Source of the DNA: Patiriisocius marinistellae
GTDB lineage: Bacteria > Bacteroidota > Bacteroidia > Flavobacteriales > Flavobacteriaceae
DNA length: 64,000 bases
Assembly: GCF_009014635.1 (NCBI RefSeq)
Contig: NZ_BKCF01000002.1
Location: 1 to 64,000, forward strand
Direction of reading: 5' to 3'
The notes under the pieces were generated by a model. It was given only the letters and a program-made list of their open reading frames with translations, was not told the DNA's origin and ran no database searches. Shown piece after piece: positions 10,727-20,086 of this stretch; position 1 is the first letter of the stretch, and each line of letters opens with the position of its first letter. The translations under genes and the position numbers were made by a program.

Positions 10727-11605
10727 TTAGATTTTGAAGTACTTCGGAAATATGTTCTTAAATTTTTTTGGTACTGGAATTGTAATTTCCATACTTTCGG
10801 TTGTAAATGGGTGTTTAAATTTTAAAGAAGAAGCATGTAAATAGAGACCTTTACCTTTTAAAATGTGTGGCTCATTTCCGTAGTTAACATCCCCAAGAAT
10901 GGGGTTTTTAATGTAAGACAAGTGTTTCCTTATTTGATGACGCCTCCCTGTTTGAGGAAAAACTTCTACAAGATTTAATAAACTAAAACGCTCTGAAACT
11001 ACACTTTTTAATACCCGAAATTCTGAAACTGCTGCCTTGTCATCAATAGTTACGTCTATAATCCCAATCTTGGGCATCTTGTCAATGGTTATTGCTATAT
11101 ATGTTTTTGTAATTGCTTTATCTTCAAAAAGTTTGTTAAGTGCAATAATGCTATTAGTCGTTTTTCCAACTAATAAGCATCCAGTTGTTGGATAGTCAAG
11201 ACGATGAACTGGTTGTGGAATTGTAGCGGTGGGAAGTTTGCTAGGCTTTACGTTATTAATAAGTGCGTTAGCTACAGTTTTAAAAGTATTTCCGCTTACA
11301 AGAATTCCAGGAGGTTTGTTAATTATTGCGAGGTGTTCATCTTCAAATACCACTTCAAGTTTTAATTCAAGCGACTTGTGTTCTCGTTGTACCGTTTCAG
11401 AAGTAAACACTAATTTTTCTCCACCATAGATAAAAGTTGCTGTTGTAGCCGGCTCGCCATTAATTGTTATTTGGTTTTTTTTAAGTGCTTTTTTTAATGC
11501 AGATTTTGTAGGGAGTAAATTAAAAATAGCCACACCATATTCTTGGAGTCTTAGAGGATGCTCCTGTGGTGTAGCTATATGTGTTTGAATTATTTTATTA
11601 ATCAA
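10727..11605 (-). CDS. RluA-family RNA pseudouridine synthase
   Basis: The 292-residue enzyme converts specific uridines in rRNA or tRNA to pseudouridine. An S4-like RNA-binding region (about 20-75) precedes the RluA catalytic domain, with HRLDYPTTG at 134-142 (D137 is the catalytic aspartate) and FPQTGRRHQIRKHL further on. The exact target (RluA, RluC or RluD type) cannot be told from sequence alone. It starts 15 bases after the DEAD-box helicase gene, so the two probably form a ribosome or RNA maturation operon. A TTTCCGAAG copy lies near its 3' end (10742-10750). Confidence 0.93.
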   Translation of the reverse strand: MINKIIQTHIATPQEHPLRLQEYGVAIFNLLPTKSALKKALKKNQITINGEPATTATFIYGGEKLVFTSETVQREHKSLELKLEVVFEDEHLAIINKPPGILVSGNTFKTVANALINNVKPSKLPTATIPQPVHRLDYPTTGCLLVGKTTNSIIALNKLFEDKAITKTYIAITIDKMPKIGIIDVTIDDKAAVSEFRVLKSVVSERFSLLNLVEVFPQTGRRHQIRKHLSYIKNPILGDVNYGNEPHILKGKGLYLHASSLKFKHPFTTESMEITIPVPKKFKNIFPKYFKI

Positions 11606-11620
11606 AGTACAATTTAAATA

Positions 11621-12988
11621 TTAAAAAGGTTTTTTTCCTTTTCGCTTATTTAGTTTGTTAAAGGTCTTATCTCCTTTTGTTTTTGCTTTTTTGTATTTCT
11701 GTTTAATTGTTCTTTTGTAAGAACCGCCTTGATTTGTTTTGCTATTTTTCTCACTTTTTTCGTGAAAACTTTCGCCTCTTATTTCTTTAAAACTTTTGTG
11801 TGGATTGTCAGGCTCTACAACATGCGGTTGCTCTTCTGGAGTTAGTTTTTTTGAAATCTCTAAGCCTTCGGGAAGCTCTAATTTTTCAATTTTTAAATCC
11901 ATTAAATTTTCAATGGCTTCTTTGTAAGATTGTTCGGTTTCCGTAGAAAAAAGGAGGGAAGTACCATCTGCTTCTGCACGCCCAGAACGCCCTATGCGGT
12001 GCATATAGTTTTCTGGAAAACGAGGTGTATCTACATTAATTACATGACTAATGGTGTCAAGGTCAAGCCCACGTGCCATGATATCTGTAGTTACTAAAAT
12101 ACGCGTTGTTCCTTCGTCAAAATCTTCAATACTACGTATCCTGTAATTTTGTGTTTTGTTTGAGTGAATCACTGCAACGGCACTACCAAATACCTCAGTT
12201 AATTCATTAAATAATCTATCTGCACTCTTTTTATTAGAAACAAAAATGAGTGTTTTTCTGTATGTTTCCTTGTCCTTTAATAGTGAGGAAAGTAAGTTAG
12301 CTTTTGTATAGAAATTAGGTACATCGTAACTATACTGCTTTATATTATCCAGCGGAGTTCCACTTACAGCTACTGAGATGGTTGTTGGGTTTCTAAAAAA
12401 ATCGTTTATGAAAACTTCAACATCCTCTGTCATTGTTGCTGAAAACATGATGTTCTGGCGCTGTTCTGGGATGATTTCAAAAATATTTGTCAATTGAAAA
12501 CGAAACCCTAAATCAAGCATTACATCTACTTCATCAATCACTAATTTATTGATGCTCTTAGGTTTTAATGCTCTACTTAAGATTAAATCATACAATCTTC
12601 CTGGAGTTGCCACAACAATATCTGCTCCTTGCATGACTAACTCTTTGTGTTGATTTATGTTGACGCCACCATAAACACCCACAACCCTAATGGAGGAGTA
12701 TTTACCAAATTTTTCAATCTCATCCACAACTTGGATAACTAATTCTCTTGTAGGTACAAGTACTAAAATGCGAGGATCTGTTTGCTTTGAAAATTTAAGT
12801 CCGTTGATTAGTGGGAGCATATAGGCAAAGGTTTTACCTGTTCCCGTTTGAGCAATCCCTACCACATCTTTTCCTGCCATTATAGGAGAGAAGGTTTCTT
12901 TTTGAATTTCAGTAGGTACTGTAAATCCAAGGTCTTCAATTGCGTAATTAAGCTGCTTATTAATTTTAAAATCCTGAAAAGAATCCAT
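11621..12988 (-). CDS. DEAD-box family ATP-dependent RNA helicase
   Basis: The 455-residue helicase unwinds RNA, probably during ribosome assembly or mRNA decay. Motifs appear in order: Q-motif region near 22-30, motif I AQTGTGKT (46-53), PTREL (79-83), motif II DEVD (152-155), motif III SAT (183-185) and motif VI HRIGRSGR (about 331-338). A lysine-rich C-terminal tail follows. Motif II is DEVD where most relatives have DEAD; the acidic residues needed for catalysis are kept. A TAATTTTG -7 box lies 16 bases upstream. The pseudouridine synthase follows in the same operon. Confidence 0.95.
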   Translation of the reverse strand: MDSFQDFKINKQLNYAIEDLGFTVPTEIQKETFSPIMAGKDVVGIAQTGTGKTFAYMLPLINGLKFSKQTDPRILVLVPTRELVIQVVDEIEKFGKYSSIRVVGVYGGVNINQHKELVMQGADIVVATPGRLYDLILSRALKPKSINKLVIDEVDVMLDLGFRFQLTNIFEIIPEQRQNIMFSATMTEDVEVFINDFFRNPTTISVAVSGTPLDNIKQYSYDVPNFYTKANLLSSLLKDKETYRKTLIFVSNKKSADRLFNELTEVFGSAVAVIHSNKTQNYRIRSIEDFDEGTTRILVTTDIMARGLDLDTISHVINVDTPRFPENYMHRIGRSGRAEADGTSLLFSTETEQSYKEAIENLMDLKIEKLELPEGLEISKKLTPEEQPHVVEPDNPHKSFKEIRGESFHEKSEKNSKTNQGGSYKRTIKQKYKKAKTKGDKTFNKLNKRKGKKPF

Positions 12989-13105
12989 GTAATAGGTTTT
13001 GCTGCAAAATTACAAATAAAACCAGCGTGTAACTACCTTGCTAGAGTATAGTTTAATGACGGTTGTGTTTTATTCTGAAATTTGACTTCGAAGGTTATGG
13101 GTATA

Positions 13106-13942
13106 TTACAAATCTCTTCGTTTTAATATAGCGTAGCTTCCGTAGATAAAAATAGTGGTCCAGATTAAGACAATTAAAATTGTATACCACTGTACATTAT
13201 AATCTTTATTAAATTCTTCGCCTACTTGATTAGCAAGAGTTTGTACACCGCCAAGTCTTGTAACGGGTTCTTTTATTAAATCTGCCATAGATTCTAAAGG
13301 AAAAAAATTGATGATTTTCTCAGCGATTTCAGTTCCTTTAAATAATTGCCATTTTAAAACTCCATAAATTATTCCTTCAATAATTTGCCATATTACTAAA
13401 AAGCCTAATGCAAAAGCAGAGCGTTTTACAAAAATGCCTAAGAATAAACAAAATGAGAAAAACCCAACCAACTTAATAAAATATGCTAGTAGGTATTCCA
13501 TATCTCTGAAAACAACAGCTAGCTCTGTGTGGTCTGAAAAGAAAAACCCAAGTATTAACGAAACTAAAAACACAAATACTGTAGATATTGCTGCAAACAT
13601 TAAAACGGTAAGAAATTTAGACGTAATAAATTCCTTTTTGCTCATACCATCAATTAAGTTTTGTTTGAGTGTGCGATAGCTATATTCATTAGACATCATA
13701 GACACTATGATTATGGCAAGGAATAATTTTAAAATACCAGCAACGTAAGTATTAAAGTGCCAGATAAATGGGAAATTAAAAAATCCTTGGTCAGCAATTC
13801 TAAAATTAACTTGTGCAAAATTAAACTCGATTGATGCAATTAATGCAATTGCAATTATGAGAAGAAAGTAAACTGCGGTAATAACTTTTGCCGCCTTGTT
13901 TAATTTTATTTTTTGGATCTCTATAGATAGTAATCTAAGCAT
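13106..13942 (-). CDS. ABC-2 type transporter permease
   Basis: The 278-residue inner-membrane protein has about six hydrophobic helices, starting near residues 20-36 and ending near 255-272, and lacks an ATPase domain. It begins 6 bases after the ATPase gene, and the two together form an ABC-2 exporter. The layout (an ATPase with about 80 extra C-terminal residues and a permease with large helix hairpins) resembles bacitracin- or lantibiotic-type BcrA/BcrB exporters, but the substrate cannot be inferred. Confidence 0.88.
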   Translation of the reverse strand: MLRLLSIEIQKIKLNKAAKVITAVYFLLIIAIALIASIEFNFAQVNFRIADQGFFNFPFIWHFNTYVAGILKLFLAIIIVSMMSNEYSYRTLKQNLIDGMSKKEFITSKFLTVLMFAAISTVFVFLVSLILGFFFSDHTELAVVFRDMEYLLAYFIKLVGFFSFCLFLGIFVKRSAFALGFLVIWQIIEGIIYGVLKWQLFKGTEIAEKIINFFPLESMADLIKEPVTRLGGVQTLANQVGEEFNKDYNVQWYTILIVLIWTTIFIYGSYAILKRRDL

Positions 13943-13948
13943 GGCGGT

Positions 13949-14863
13949 CTAGTTTAGCGTTGGGTTGGTTGTATTTTTTGTAAGTTCTAAAAATTGCTCT
14001 TCAAGACTTTCTTTGCGTTTTACTAAGTGTGATAAAGTAATGCCTTTTTCAAATAATAATTTATTGAGTGATGCAGCGTCAATTTCTTTAGTGAGATAGG
14101 CAACTATTTTTTCGCCTTCGGTTTTAATGACTCCAAAATTAGTATCAGCCTCTAAAACTTTTTTCAAAGCTTCCATATCTGCACATTCCATAGTAACAAA
14201 ACCAAAACTTGCATTCATACCATCAACAGAACCTACGTACAAGCTTTTTCCTTTACGTAAAATTACTACATGGCTACACACTTTTTCAACCTCATCAAGT
14301 AAATGGGAGGCTAATAAAATAGTAGTGCCTTCAGAAGCTATTTTCTTTATAATTTCTCTAATTTGATGAATTCCTTGTGGATCTAGACCATTTGTAGGTT
14401 CGTCTAAAATCAAAATTTCGGGGTCATTTAAAAGTGCTGAGGCAATTGCCAATCGCTGTTTCATCCCTAATGAAAATCCTTTGAATTTATCATTTTGACG
14501 CTCTAGTAAATCAACTGTTTTTAAGGCTTTTTGTACTTGCGTAACTGGTACCCCTTTAATCTTGCAAACCAACTCTAAATTTTGTTTTGCAGTCATATAT
14601 GGGTAAAAGTTAGGACTTTCAATAATTGCTCCTACTTTTTTCAAAGCGTTATGCGTTGAAGTGTTTCCTCCAAACCATGCAAAATCTCCAGCAGTTTTAT
14701 TTACAACATTTAATACAATACCTAGAGTGGTTGATTTGCCACTACCGTTAGGGCCAAGTATGCCATAAACATTTCCTTTTTCAATACTGAATGATAAATC
14801 ATTAACAGCAACGAGTTTCCCAAATTTTTTAGTAAGATTTTTAATTTCAAGAATGGTTGACAT
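13949..14863 (-). CDS. ABC transporter ATP-binding protein
   Basis: The 304-residue protein hydrolyses ATP to drive the neighbouring permease. Walker A GPNGSGKST is at 37-45, the signature SLGMKQ at 131-136 and Walker B LILDEP at 151-156, followed by NGLDPQG and the LLASHLLDEVE switch region. The roughly 80-residue C-terminal extension is common in drug or lipid exporters of the CcmA/BcrA type. Confidence 0.95.
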   Translation of the reverse strand: MSTILEIKNLTKKFGKLVAVNDLSFSIEKGNVYGILGPNGSGKSTTLGIVLNVVNKTAGDFAWFGGNTSTHNALKKVGAIIESPNFYPYMTAKQNLELVCKIKGVPVTQVQKALKTVDLLERQNDKFKGFSLGMKQRLAIASALLNDPEILILDEPTNGLDPQGIHQIREIIKKIASEGTTILLASHLLDEVEKVCSHVVILRKGKSLYVGSVDGMNASFGFVTMECADMEALKKVLEADTNFGVIKTEGEKIVAYLTKEIDAASLNKLLFEKGITLSHLVKRKESLEEQFLELTKNTTNPTLN

Positions 14864-14967
14864 AGGAATTTGGTTTTAGGTCTTATGGGTATGACGAATT
14901 AGGGTAGAATTTGTTACAGTTTTGAACTTTTGCTTTTTTTAAGCTTTAATTATTACTCCAAATAAAA

Positions 14968-15011
14968 AATCTCAAACCTTAAGTATTTTAAACTTTTTTA
15001 GGTTTGAGATT
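14968..15011 (-). terminator. Terminator downstream of the nucleoid-associated protein gene
   Basis: A perfect 12-bp stem, AATCTCAAACCT (14968-14979) with AGGTTTGAGATT (15000-15011), has a 20-base loop. On the minus strand a T-run follows, fitting an intrinsic terminator for the gene ending at 15035. Confidence 0.75.
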
Positions 15012-15034
15012 GGTCTTTTTAAATTATAAAAATC

Positions 15035-16093
15035 TTAAGATTTTTGCTCCTTGTTAAAGTACACCAGATAATAGTACATTTGTTTTTCCTCATCCCAACC
15101 CTTTTCTACAAACTTGTCTGCGCTGTCTGAGTTAATGAAATCCATTTTAATCTGGATATTTGTATCAAGATTGATAACATTTTTAATCTTTTTTCTTGCA
15201 TCACTAACAGCTGTATTTGCAATATTAAAAGATGTTAAATCTTCAATTTTATATTTAGGAGCTTGCTCGGTTTTGTAATGATTAAATTCTGGAATCAAAT
15301 CTGGGTTTTCAATCACTTCATTCATGAAAGCACTTTCGTTAAACGTATCGTTTTTAGCAAAGTGATTTACTGCCCTATTCATGAACATCACTTCCTCTTT
15401 TTTGTCTTCAGCAGGTAGTACAACATCTTTCGCAAAGTCTTGACAGAACTTTAAATACTTTTTTGTGCGAAAATTATCATCCTCACATGCATCAACCCCT
15501 AGAAAACTTTCTAACCAGTATTTGGCATCGTATCGATTACTATCAACACTCAAAATTTTATAACCTTCTTCCTTGTGCGTGTTGAATATAATACAACCTT
15601 TATCTAGTTTGTTCAAGTTCACACCTTGTTGTAATAAAGCTTCTAGTTGCGTGTCAGTCTCTTTAAATTGAAGAAAGTCTTGTTTCAATTCGCTCTTAAA
15701 AATCCCAATGGCATCCATTTTCACGTTGTCCAGTTGTACATTTTCTAAATAGGCAACATATACTTCTCCACTTTTAATAAGGGGATGAATAGACTGGTCG
15801 TAAAGATGCTTTGTTATCTTTTTACTTTCCTCATGAATAGACTCAGGGTTGCCAAAAATTTGAGCAGCACAGTTATAAATTTCATGAAAATCTAAATCTA
15901 CTTCACCAGTAAAATTGAAATAATTTTCTTCTTTGTCTCTAAATGGTTTCAAGAAAAACTCTTTTAATAGCGGAGTAATCTCATCATCCATTTTGTAAGG
16001 CTCAGATGATAATAAAATAGGCTCATTCTTACTCTTATTCCCCACACGGTGAATAGATAAAGAAGCAATATGTGTTGTATATAAATTTATCAT
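15035..16093 (-). CDS. Nucleoid-associated protein, NdpA/YejK family
   Basis: The 352-residue protein matches the 37-kDa nucleoid-associated protein family: an N-terminal segment with LYTTHIASLSIHRVGNKS, a central LDKGCIIFNTHKEEGYKI and a C-terminal domain with KIEDLTSFN. Family members bind DNA; the function is poorly known. The gene is monocistronic, with a clear terminator downstream and a TTTCCGAAG site 41 bases upstream of its start. Confidence 0.85.
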   Translation of the reverse strand: MINLYTTHIASLSIHRVGNKSKNEPILLSSEPYKMDDEITPLLKEFFLKPFRDKEENYFNFTGEVDLDFHEIYNCAAQIFGNPESIHEESKKITKHLYDQSIHPLIKSGEVYVAYLENVQLDNVKMDAIGIFKSELKQDFLQFKETDTQLEALLQQGVNLNKLDKGCIIFNTHKEEGYKILSVDSNRYDAKYWLESFLGVDACEDDNFRTKKYLKFCQDFAKDVVLPAEDKKEEVMFMNRAVNHFAKNDTFNESAFMNEVIENPDLIPEFNHYKTEQAPKYKIEDLTSFNIANTAVSDARKKIKNVINLDTNIQIKMDFINSDSADKFVEKGWDEEKQMYYYLVYFNKEQKS

Positions 16094-16133
16094 TTAAATG
16101 CTTTTTTTGCCTTAATAGGCTTTGTTTTGGGTA

Positions 16134-16142
16134 CTTCGGAAA
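16134..16142 (-). repeat. TTTCCGAAG dispersed motif, intergenic copy
   Basis: Exact minus-strand copy with context aataTTTCCGAAGtacc, between the nucleoid-protein gene and the next gene. A one-base variant with nearly the same flanks lies at about 20035-20050 (ACTTCAGAAATATTAA on the plus strand). Confidence 0.7.
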
Positions 16143-16194
16143 TATTAATTAATTAACATTCTAGCCTAACGACTTAAATTATCTGTTTATTTAT

Positions 16195-16722
16195 TTAATT
16201 CCAATTCTCATCAAAATCCAAAGATTCATAATCATCAGCATCCATGCCATAATCGTCATCACCGTATTCATCATCAAAAGGATCGCCGTCTAGATTTTCA
16301 CTTACAAATTCTGGTTCTTTAGGCTCAAAAGGAACTTCTCCGTGTGAGTACATCACGTTAGGATAAGTCATTCCAGATTCTTCTTTGGCAATATCAGCAA
16401 GTTCGATAATGAATGTCCACATTAAAAGAAAATCGTACACGTAAACTAAATTACGGTCATCTTTATTAATGATATTTTCAAGATAAGTTTCGCCCATTGT
16501 AATGACAGGTTCATCTTTTTCGCCCATATCAAATTGTGCAATTTCAAGCAATTGTTCCCATTGCTCATTGCTTGTGTAGAATGAAGCCATCTCACTACCA
16601 TCAAATCCAAATGACTGTAAAATTACATTATTAAAATCTTCAAATGAAGCTTCACTTTGTATTTCAATATCACGAAAAACTTCGTCGTCACTGTTTAAAA
16701 TAACTCTAAATCTATAAATCAT
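16195..16722 (-). CDS. Plasmid pRiA4b ORF-3-like (TnpR passenger) family protein
   Basis: The 175-residue acidic protein begins MIYRFRVILNSDDEVFRDIEIQ and continues with FNNVILQSFGFDG, the typical start of the pRiA4b ORF-3-like family. The C-terminal 30 residues are very acidic (many Asp and Glu with Tyr). The family is often found as transposon or plasmid passenger genes, but no transposase or repeat flanks this copy, and homologues occur widely as chromosomal genes in Flavobacteriia. The function is unknown. Confidence 0.85.
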   Translation of the reverse strand: MIYRFRVILNSDDEVFRDIEIQSEASFEDFNNVILQSFGFDGSEMASFYTSNEQWEQLLEIAQFDMGEKDEPVITMGETYLENIINKDDRNLVYVYDFLLMWTFIIELADIAKEESGMTYPNVMYSHGEVPFEPKEPEFVSENLDGDPFDDEYGDDDYGMDADDYESLDFDENWN

Positions 16723-16788
16723 TACTGCATAAAATTAAGTGGGCAAAGGTACTTTTTATTGTGGGTTTTTACTAGCGGTGTTGTCACA

Positions 16789-16797
16789 TTTCCGAAG
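16789..16797 (+). repeat. TTTCCGAAG dispersed motif, intergenic copy
   Basis: Exact copy (cacaTTTCCGAAGtgag). All plus-strand copies seen start at 2203, 16789, 20780, 24607, 30571, 39565, 44638, 44695, 52812 and 57536. Minus-strand copies start at plus-coordinates 7148, 10742, 16134, 24819, 29987, 39041 and 61727. In 14 of 17 the preceding base is A, and T is the commonest following base, giving ATTTCCGAAGT, which is almost palindromic around its central C. Confidence 0.75.
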
Positions 16798-16955
16798 TGA
16801 GTTTTAAACATTTTTTTTGCTCAATGGGAGTTGATGAGTTTTGGGATTTAAAGAAAAACCTTATTCTTTATTATAAGTTAAATTTTACTTAAACAATTTG
16901 ACTTTAAGGGGTGACAGTGATAACGTAATTTCAGCTTACTTATAGTCTCTTCTTT

Positions 16956-17993
16956 TTATTTTTGTAGCGTAACGGCTTTTCTTTTAAGATCAAAGCTTCC
17001 AGCCTCCATTGCTACATAAAATTGTACTCCAAAAAGTAACGAAGCGACTATTAAATGAGCTGGTTGTGATAAAGCTGGAAAATCAAAATAGTACATCGCC
17101 ATTCCCGTAGCAACTTCAAGCCCAATTAAAATGAGAACCCAGTTCATTTTTTTTAACCCGTAATTAAGTTTTCTATTGGTATAAAATAATGAAAGATTGA
17201 GCACAAGTACAATAACTGAGAATGTGCGGTGAATGTAGAATTGTAGCGTAGGGTTTTCTAGCCATAATGATTTAGCTTCATATCCTACAATATCAACTGT
17301 TTCGTCAACGTGTTGACGTACTTGTGTCCCTAAAATTACTTGCACTAGTGTTAATAATAGCGCAACTAATAAGAGCTTTTTATAATTATTGAATACCTTA
17401 ATTTCTGTTCTATTTTCTGCTGAAATATATAACAAGTAAATAAGTACTGCGACAATCACTAGCGCCATAACCATATGGATAGTAATTTTCACTGGCGATA
17501 GTACTGAGTAGACAACCGTTGCTCCCAGCCAAGCTTGAAATACAATCATAAAAACACTCACGATTGAAAGAATTGTAATACGTTTTCTATGTTTCCATTT
17601 CCAAATGGAAAGTATTGCCATTGCAAGTATAGCAAGTCCTGAGAGCGCACCAAACAATCTATTTATATATTCAATCCACGTGTGCCAAACGTTAAATGTG
17701 GCGTAGTCGTGTTTTGTGTATGTTTCCCAGTTGCGTTCATCATAGGTGGTTGAAGTTGTAAAATTTACTGTTGCAACTTTTAGTGATTCGCCAACAATAA
17801 TTACGTGCCCTTTTTCAAAAGTACGCTCCGGCGCCCATTCTAACACAGAAGCTTCCGTAGGAGGAATGTAGTATCCAAAACATTTAGGCCAATCTGGACA
17901 CCCCATGCCAGAGCCCGTCATGCGTACCATGGCACCTGCAATGATGACAAGGTAAACAAGGATTAAAGCAATTTTGACCGATTCTCTATACAT
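16956..17993 (-). CDS. ctaA: COX15/CtaA family heme A synthase
   Basis: The integral membrane enzyme oxidises heme O to heme A for cytochrome c oxidase assembly. The 345-residue protein has about eight helices and the signature MVRMTGSGMGCPDWPKC near residues 22-38, whose cysteine pair is typical of the family, plus heme-ligand histidines in the later WHTWIEYINR, ITIHMVMA and FYIHRTFSV segments. Its start overlaps the end of the GNAT gene by 8 bases, so it is the third gene of the cca - GNAT - ctaA unit. Confidence 0.94.
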   Translation of the reverse strand: MYRESVKIALILVYLVIIAGAMVRMTGSGMGCPDWPKCFGYYIPPTEASVLEWAPERTFEKGHVIIVGESLKVATVNFTTSTTYDERNWETYTKHDYATFNVWHTWIEYINRLFGALSGLAILAMAILSIWKWKHRKRITILSIVSVFMIVFQAWLGATVVYSVLSPVKITIHMVMALVIVAVLIYLLYISAENRTEIKVFNNYKKLLLVALLLTLVQVILGTQVRQHVDETVDIVGYEAKSLWLENPTLQFYIHRTFSVIVLVLNLSLFYTNRKLNYGLKKMNWVLILIGLEVATGMAMYYFDFPALSQPAHLIVASLLFGVQFYVAMEAGSFDLKRKAVTLQK

Positions 17994-18528
17994 GGTTTAC
18001 TTTTTTTTGATATTCAGATTTGGTGAGTTTATACCAAAATAAATCTACTGTTTCTCCAGGATATGGCTTTGTGTCATTGTGAGCAAAACCAAGTTTTTTT
18101 AATACAGAAGTCGATGCAAGATTCTCTTTTTCAACAAATGCTATTAGTTGTGATAATTTTAGAGTGTCAAAAGCATAAGTAATTATCGCTTTAGAAGATT
18201 CTGTAGCTATTCCTTTTCCCCAATATTCTGGTAAAAAGCGATAGCCTAAATCTGTTTGGTTTATTTCTGAAATATATTTTAAACCATTAAACCCTATAAT
18301 TTTGTTAGTGGTTTTATCTATCACAGCAAACCTACCATATCCATATGTGTCATAATCTTTTAGCCACACATTCTTAATTAAACTAACTGCCTCTTCAATT
18401 GTTTTTAAAACAGTATTGCTAGTATATTTTTGTACCTCAGGGTTTGAGCTAAAACAAAAAACACCTTTTTCATCACCAATTTTAAATGGGCGAATTAACA
18501 ATCGTTCTGTTTCTAAAACTAGGTCCAT
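17986..18528 (-). CDS. GNAT family N-acetyltransferase (RimJ/RimL type)
   Basis: The 180-residue acetyltransferase has the RimJ/RimL-like start LVLETERLLIRPFKIGD, the YRFLPEYWGKGIATESSKAII acetyl-CoA loop region (about 92-112) and the ENLASTSVLKKLGF segment. The substrate is probably a protein N-terminus or small amine; it cannot be specified. It overlaps cca by one base (TAATG-type junction) and ctaA by 8 bases, suggesting translational coupling. Confidence 0.9.
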   Translation of the reverse strand: MDLVLETERLLIRPFKIGDEKGVFCFSSNPEVQKYTSNTVLKTIEEAVSLIKNVWLKDYDTYGYGRFAVIDKTTNKIIGFNGLKYISEINQTDLGYRFLPEYWGKGIATESSKAIITYAFDTLKLSQLIAFVEKENLASTSVLKKLGFAHNDTKPYPGETVDLFWYKLTKSEYQKKVNHV

Positions 18529-19949
18529 TAATTTATTGACAATCCTAATTCTTTTCCTTTTTTAAGCATCAATGCCTTTGCTTCTTCATAATCGTTTGAA
18601 ATATCTCCTTCTAAGATTGCTTCTTTAATTGCATCTTTAATAATTCCAATTTCTCGCGATGGTTTTAAATTAAAAGTCTTCATTATTTCTTCACCAGTTA
18701 CGGGTGGTTGAAAATTACGTACTTGATCACGTTCTTCAACTTCAACAATTTTATCTCTCACGAGTTTAAAATTATTGTGATAACGTTTAAATTTTTTTGG
18801 ATTCTTTGTGGTAATATCTGCTTCGCATAATGTCATTAAATCTTCAACATATTCTCCAGCGTCAAATATGAGTCTGCGTACGGCACTATCTGTCACATCA
18901 CTTGCTAGTACAATAGGGCGGGAGCTCATTAACACCATTTTTTGAACAAATTTCATTTTGTCATTTAATGGCATTTTTAAACGCTTGAATAATTTATAGA
19001 CCATTTTTGAACCCACAAATTCGTGTGCGTGAAATGTCCACCCCACTTTTTTATCAAATCTCTTCGTAGGAGCTTTTCCTATATCATGTAATAATGCTGC
19101 CCAGCGCAACCATACGTTATCTGTTGTCAGCGCTATATTATCAACCACTTCAAGCGTGTGCCAAAAGTTATCTTTATGTCTTTGTCCTTCCTTTTCATCA
19201 ATACCTTGCAGCGCAAGAAGCTCTGGCATTATGTGAGGTAATAGATTTGTTTTATGCATTAGCGCAAATCCTATTGAAGGAACGGGAGATGCTAAAATTT
19301 TATGAAGCTCATCTACAATACGCTCATTTGTAATGATTTTAATGCGTTCTGCGTTGCGAGTAATGGCATCCAGTGATTCCTTTTCTATCGTAAAATTAAG
19401 TTGCGTAGCAAAACGAATAGCGCGCATCATACGCAAAGGGTCATCACTATATGTAATATCTGGATTTAATGGTGTACGAATAATTTTATCGTCTAAATCC
19501 TTTACACCATCAAAAGGGTCTAGTAATTCTCCAAAAGTATCCTCGTTTAAACTTAGTGCAAGCGCATTAATTGTAAAGTCTCTGCGGTTCTGATCATCTT
19601 GTAACGTTCCGTTTTCTACTTTTGGGTTACGGCTATCTTTAGTATAGCTTTCTTTGCGAGCTCCAACAAACTCAAGTTCAACACCAGCGGTTTTTAAAGC
19701 AGCAGTACCGTAAGTTTTAAAGATAGCAACTTTAGGCTTATGTGATAAGTTTTTAGAAACCTCTTTAGCAAGTTCAATACCGCTACCTACTGCTACAATG
19801 TCAATATCTTTAGCATCACCACGTTTTAATAAATAGTCCCGTACAAACCCACCAATAACGTATGCATCTAATGAAAGTGCATCTGCCGCTTTTGAAACGG
19901 TATTAAATACTGGGTTTTTTAAGGCGTTTTTGTATGTAGGCTTTGACAC
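18528..19949 (-). CDS. cca: CCA tRNA nucleotidyltransferase with HD domain
   Basis: The enzyme adds or repairs the 3' CCA of tRNAs. The 473-residue protein has the class II polymerase head with GGFVRDYLL (33-41), the metal-binding DID at 48-50 and RRDFTINALA. The RNA-binding neck follows, then an HD domain (LLHDIGKAPTKRFD near 285-298). The start codon is GTG (plus-strand CAC at 19947-19949); no ATG fits. A TATTTTTG sequence about 23 bases upstream is the likely -7 box. Confidence 0.95.
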   Translation of the reverse strand: MSKPTYKNALKNPVFNTVSKAADALSLDAYVIGGFVRDYLLKRGDAKDIDIVAVGSGIELAKEVSKNLSHKPKVAIFKTYGTAALKTAGVELEFVGARKESYTKDSRNPKVENGTLQDDQNRRDFTINALALSLNEDTFGELLDPFDGVKDLDDKIIRTPLNPDITYSDDPLRMMRAIRFATQLNFTIEKESLDAITRNAERIKIITNERIVDELHKILASPVPSIGFALMHKTNLLPHIMPELLALQGIDEKEGQRHKDNFWHTLEVVDNIALTTDNVWLRWAALLHDIGKAPTKRFDKKVGWTFHAHEFVGSKMVYKLFKRLKMPLNDKMKFVQKMVLMSSRPIVLASDVTDSAVRRLIFDAGEYVEDLMTLCEADITTKNPKKFKRYHNNFKLVRDKIVEVEERDQVRNFQPPVTGEEIMKTFNLKPSREIGIIKDAIKEAILEGDISNDYEEAKALMLKKGKELGLSIN

Positions 19950-20086
19950 AGAAATATTGTTTTTGCAGACTACAAAAATAACACTGATTTAGCGGAAAAC
20001 CTTGTTTGAATCCTGTAATTATTCCTTCTTTTTTACTTCAGAAATATTAAATAGTTGCTATAATCTAGTTTGATTAAACAATGTAA

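Noticed and set aside
11800-11890. CTTCGGGAA near 11868 as another TTTCCGAAG copy
   Set aside because: It reads CTTCGGGAA, with an extra G, so it was not counted; nor was ATCCGAAGT near 42279 or the central-T variants.
16195-16722. pRiA4b ORF-3-like gene as evidence of a transposon
   Set aside because: No transposase, inverted repeats or target duplication are seen near it, and the family is also a common chromosomal gene.
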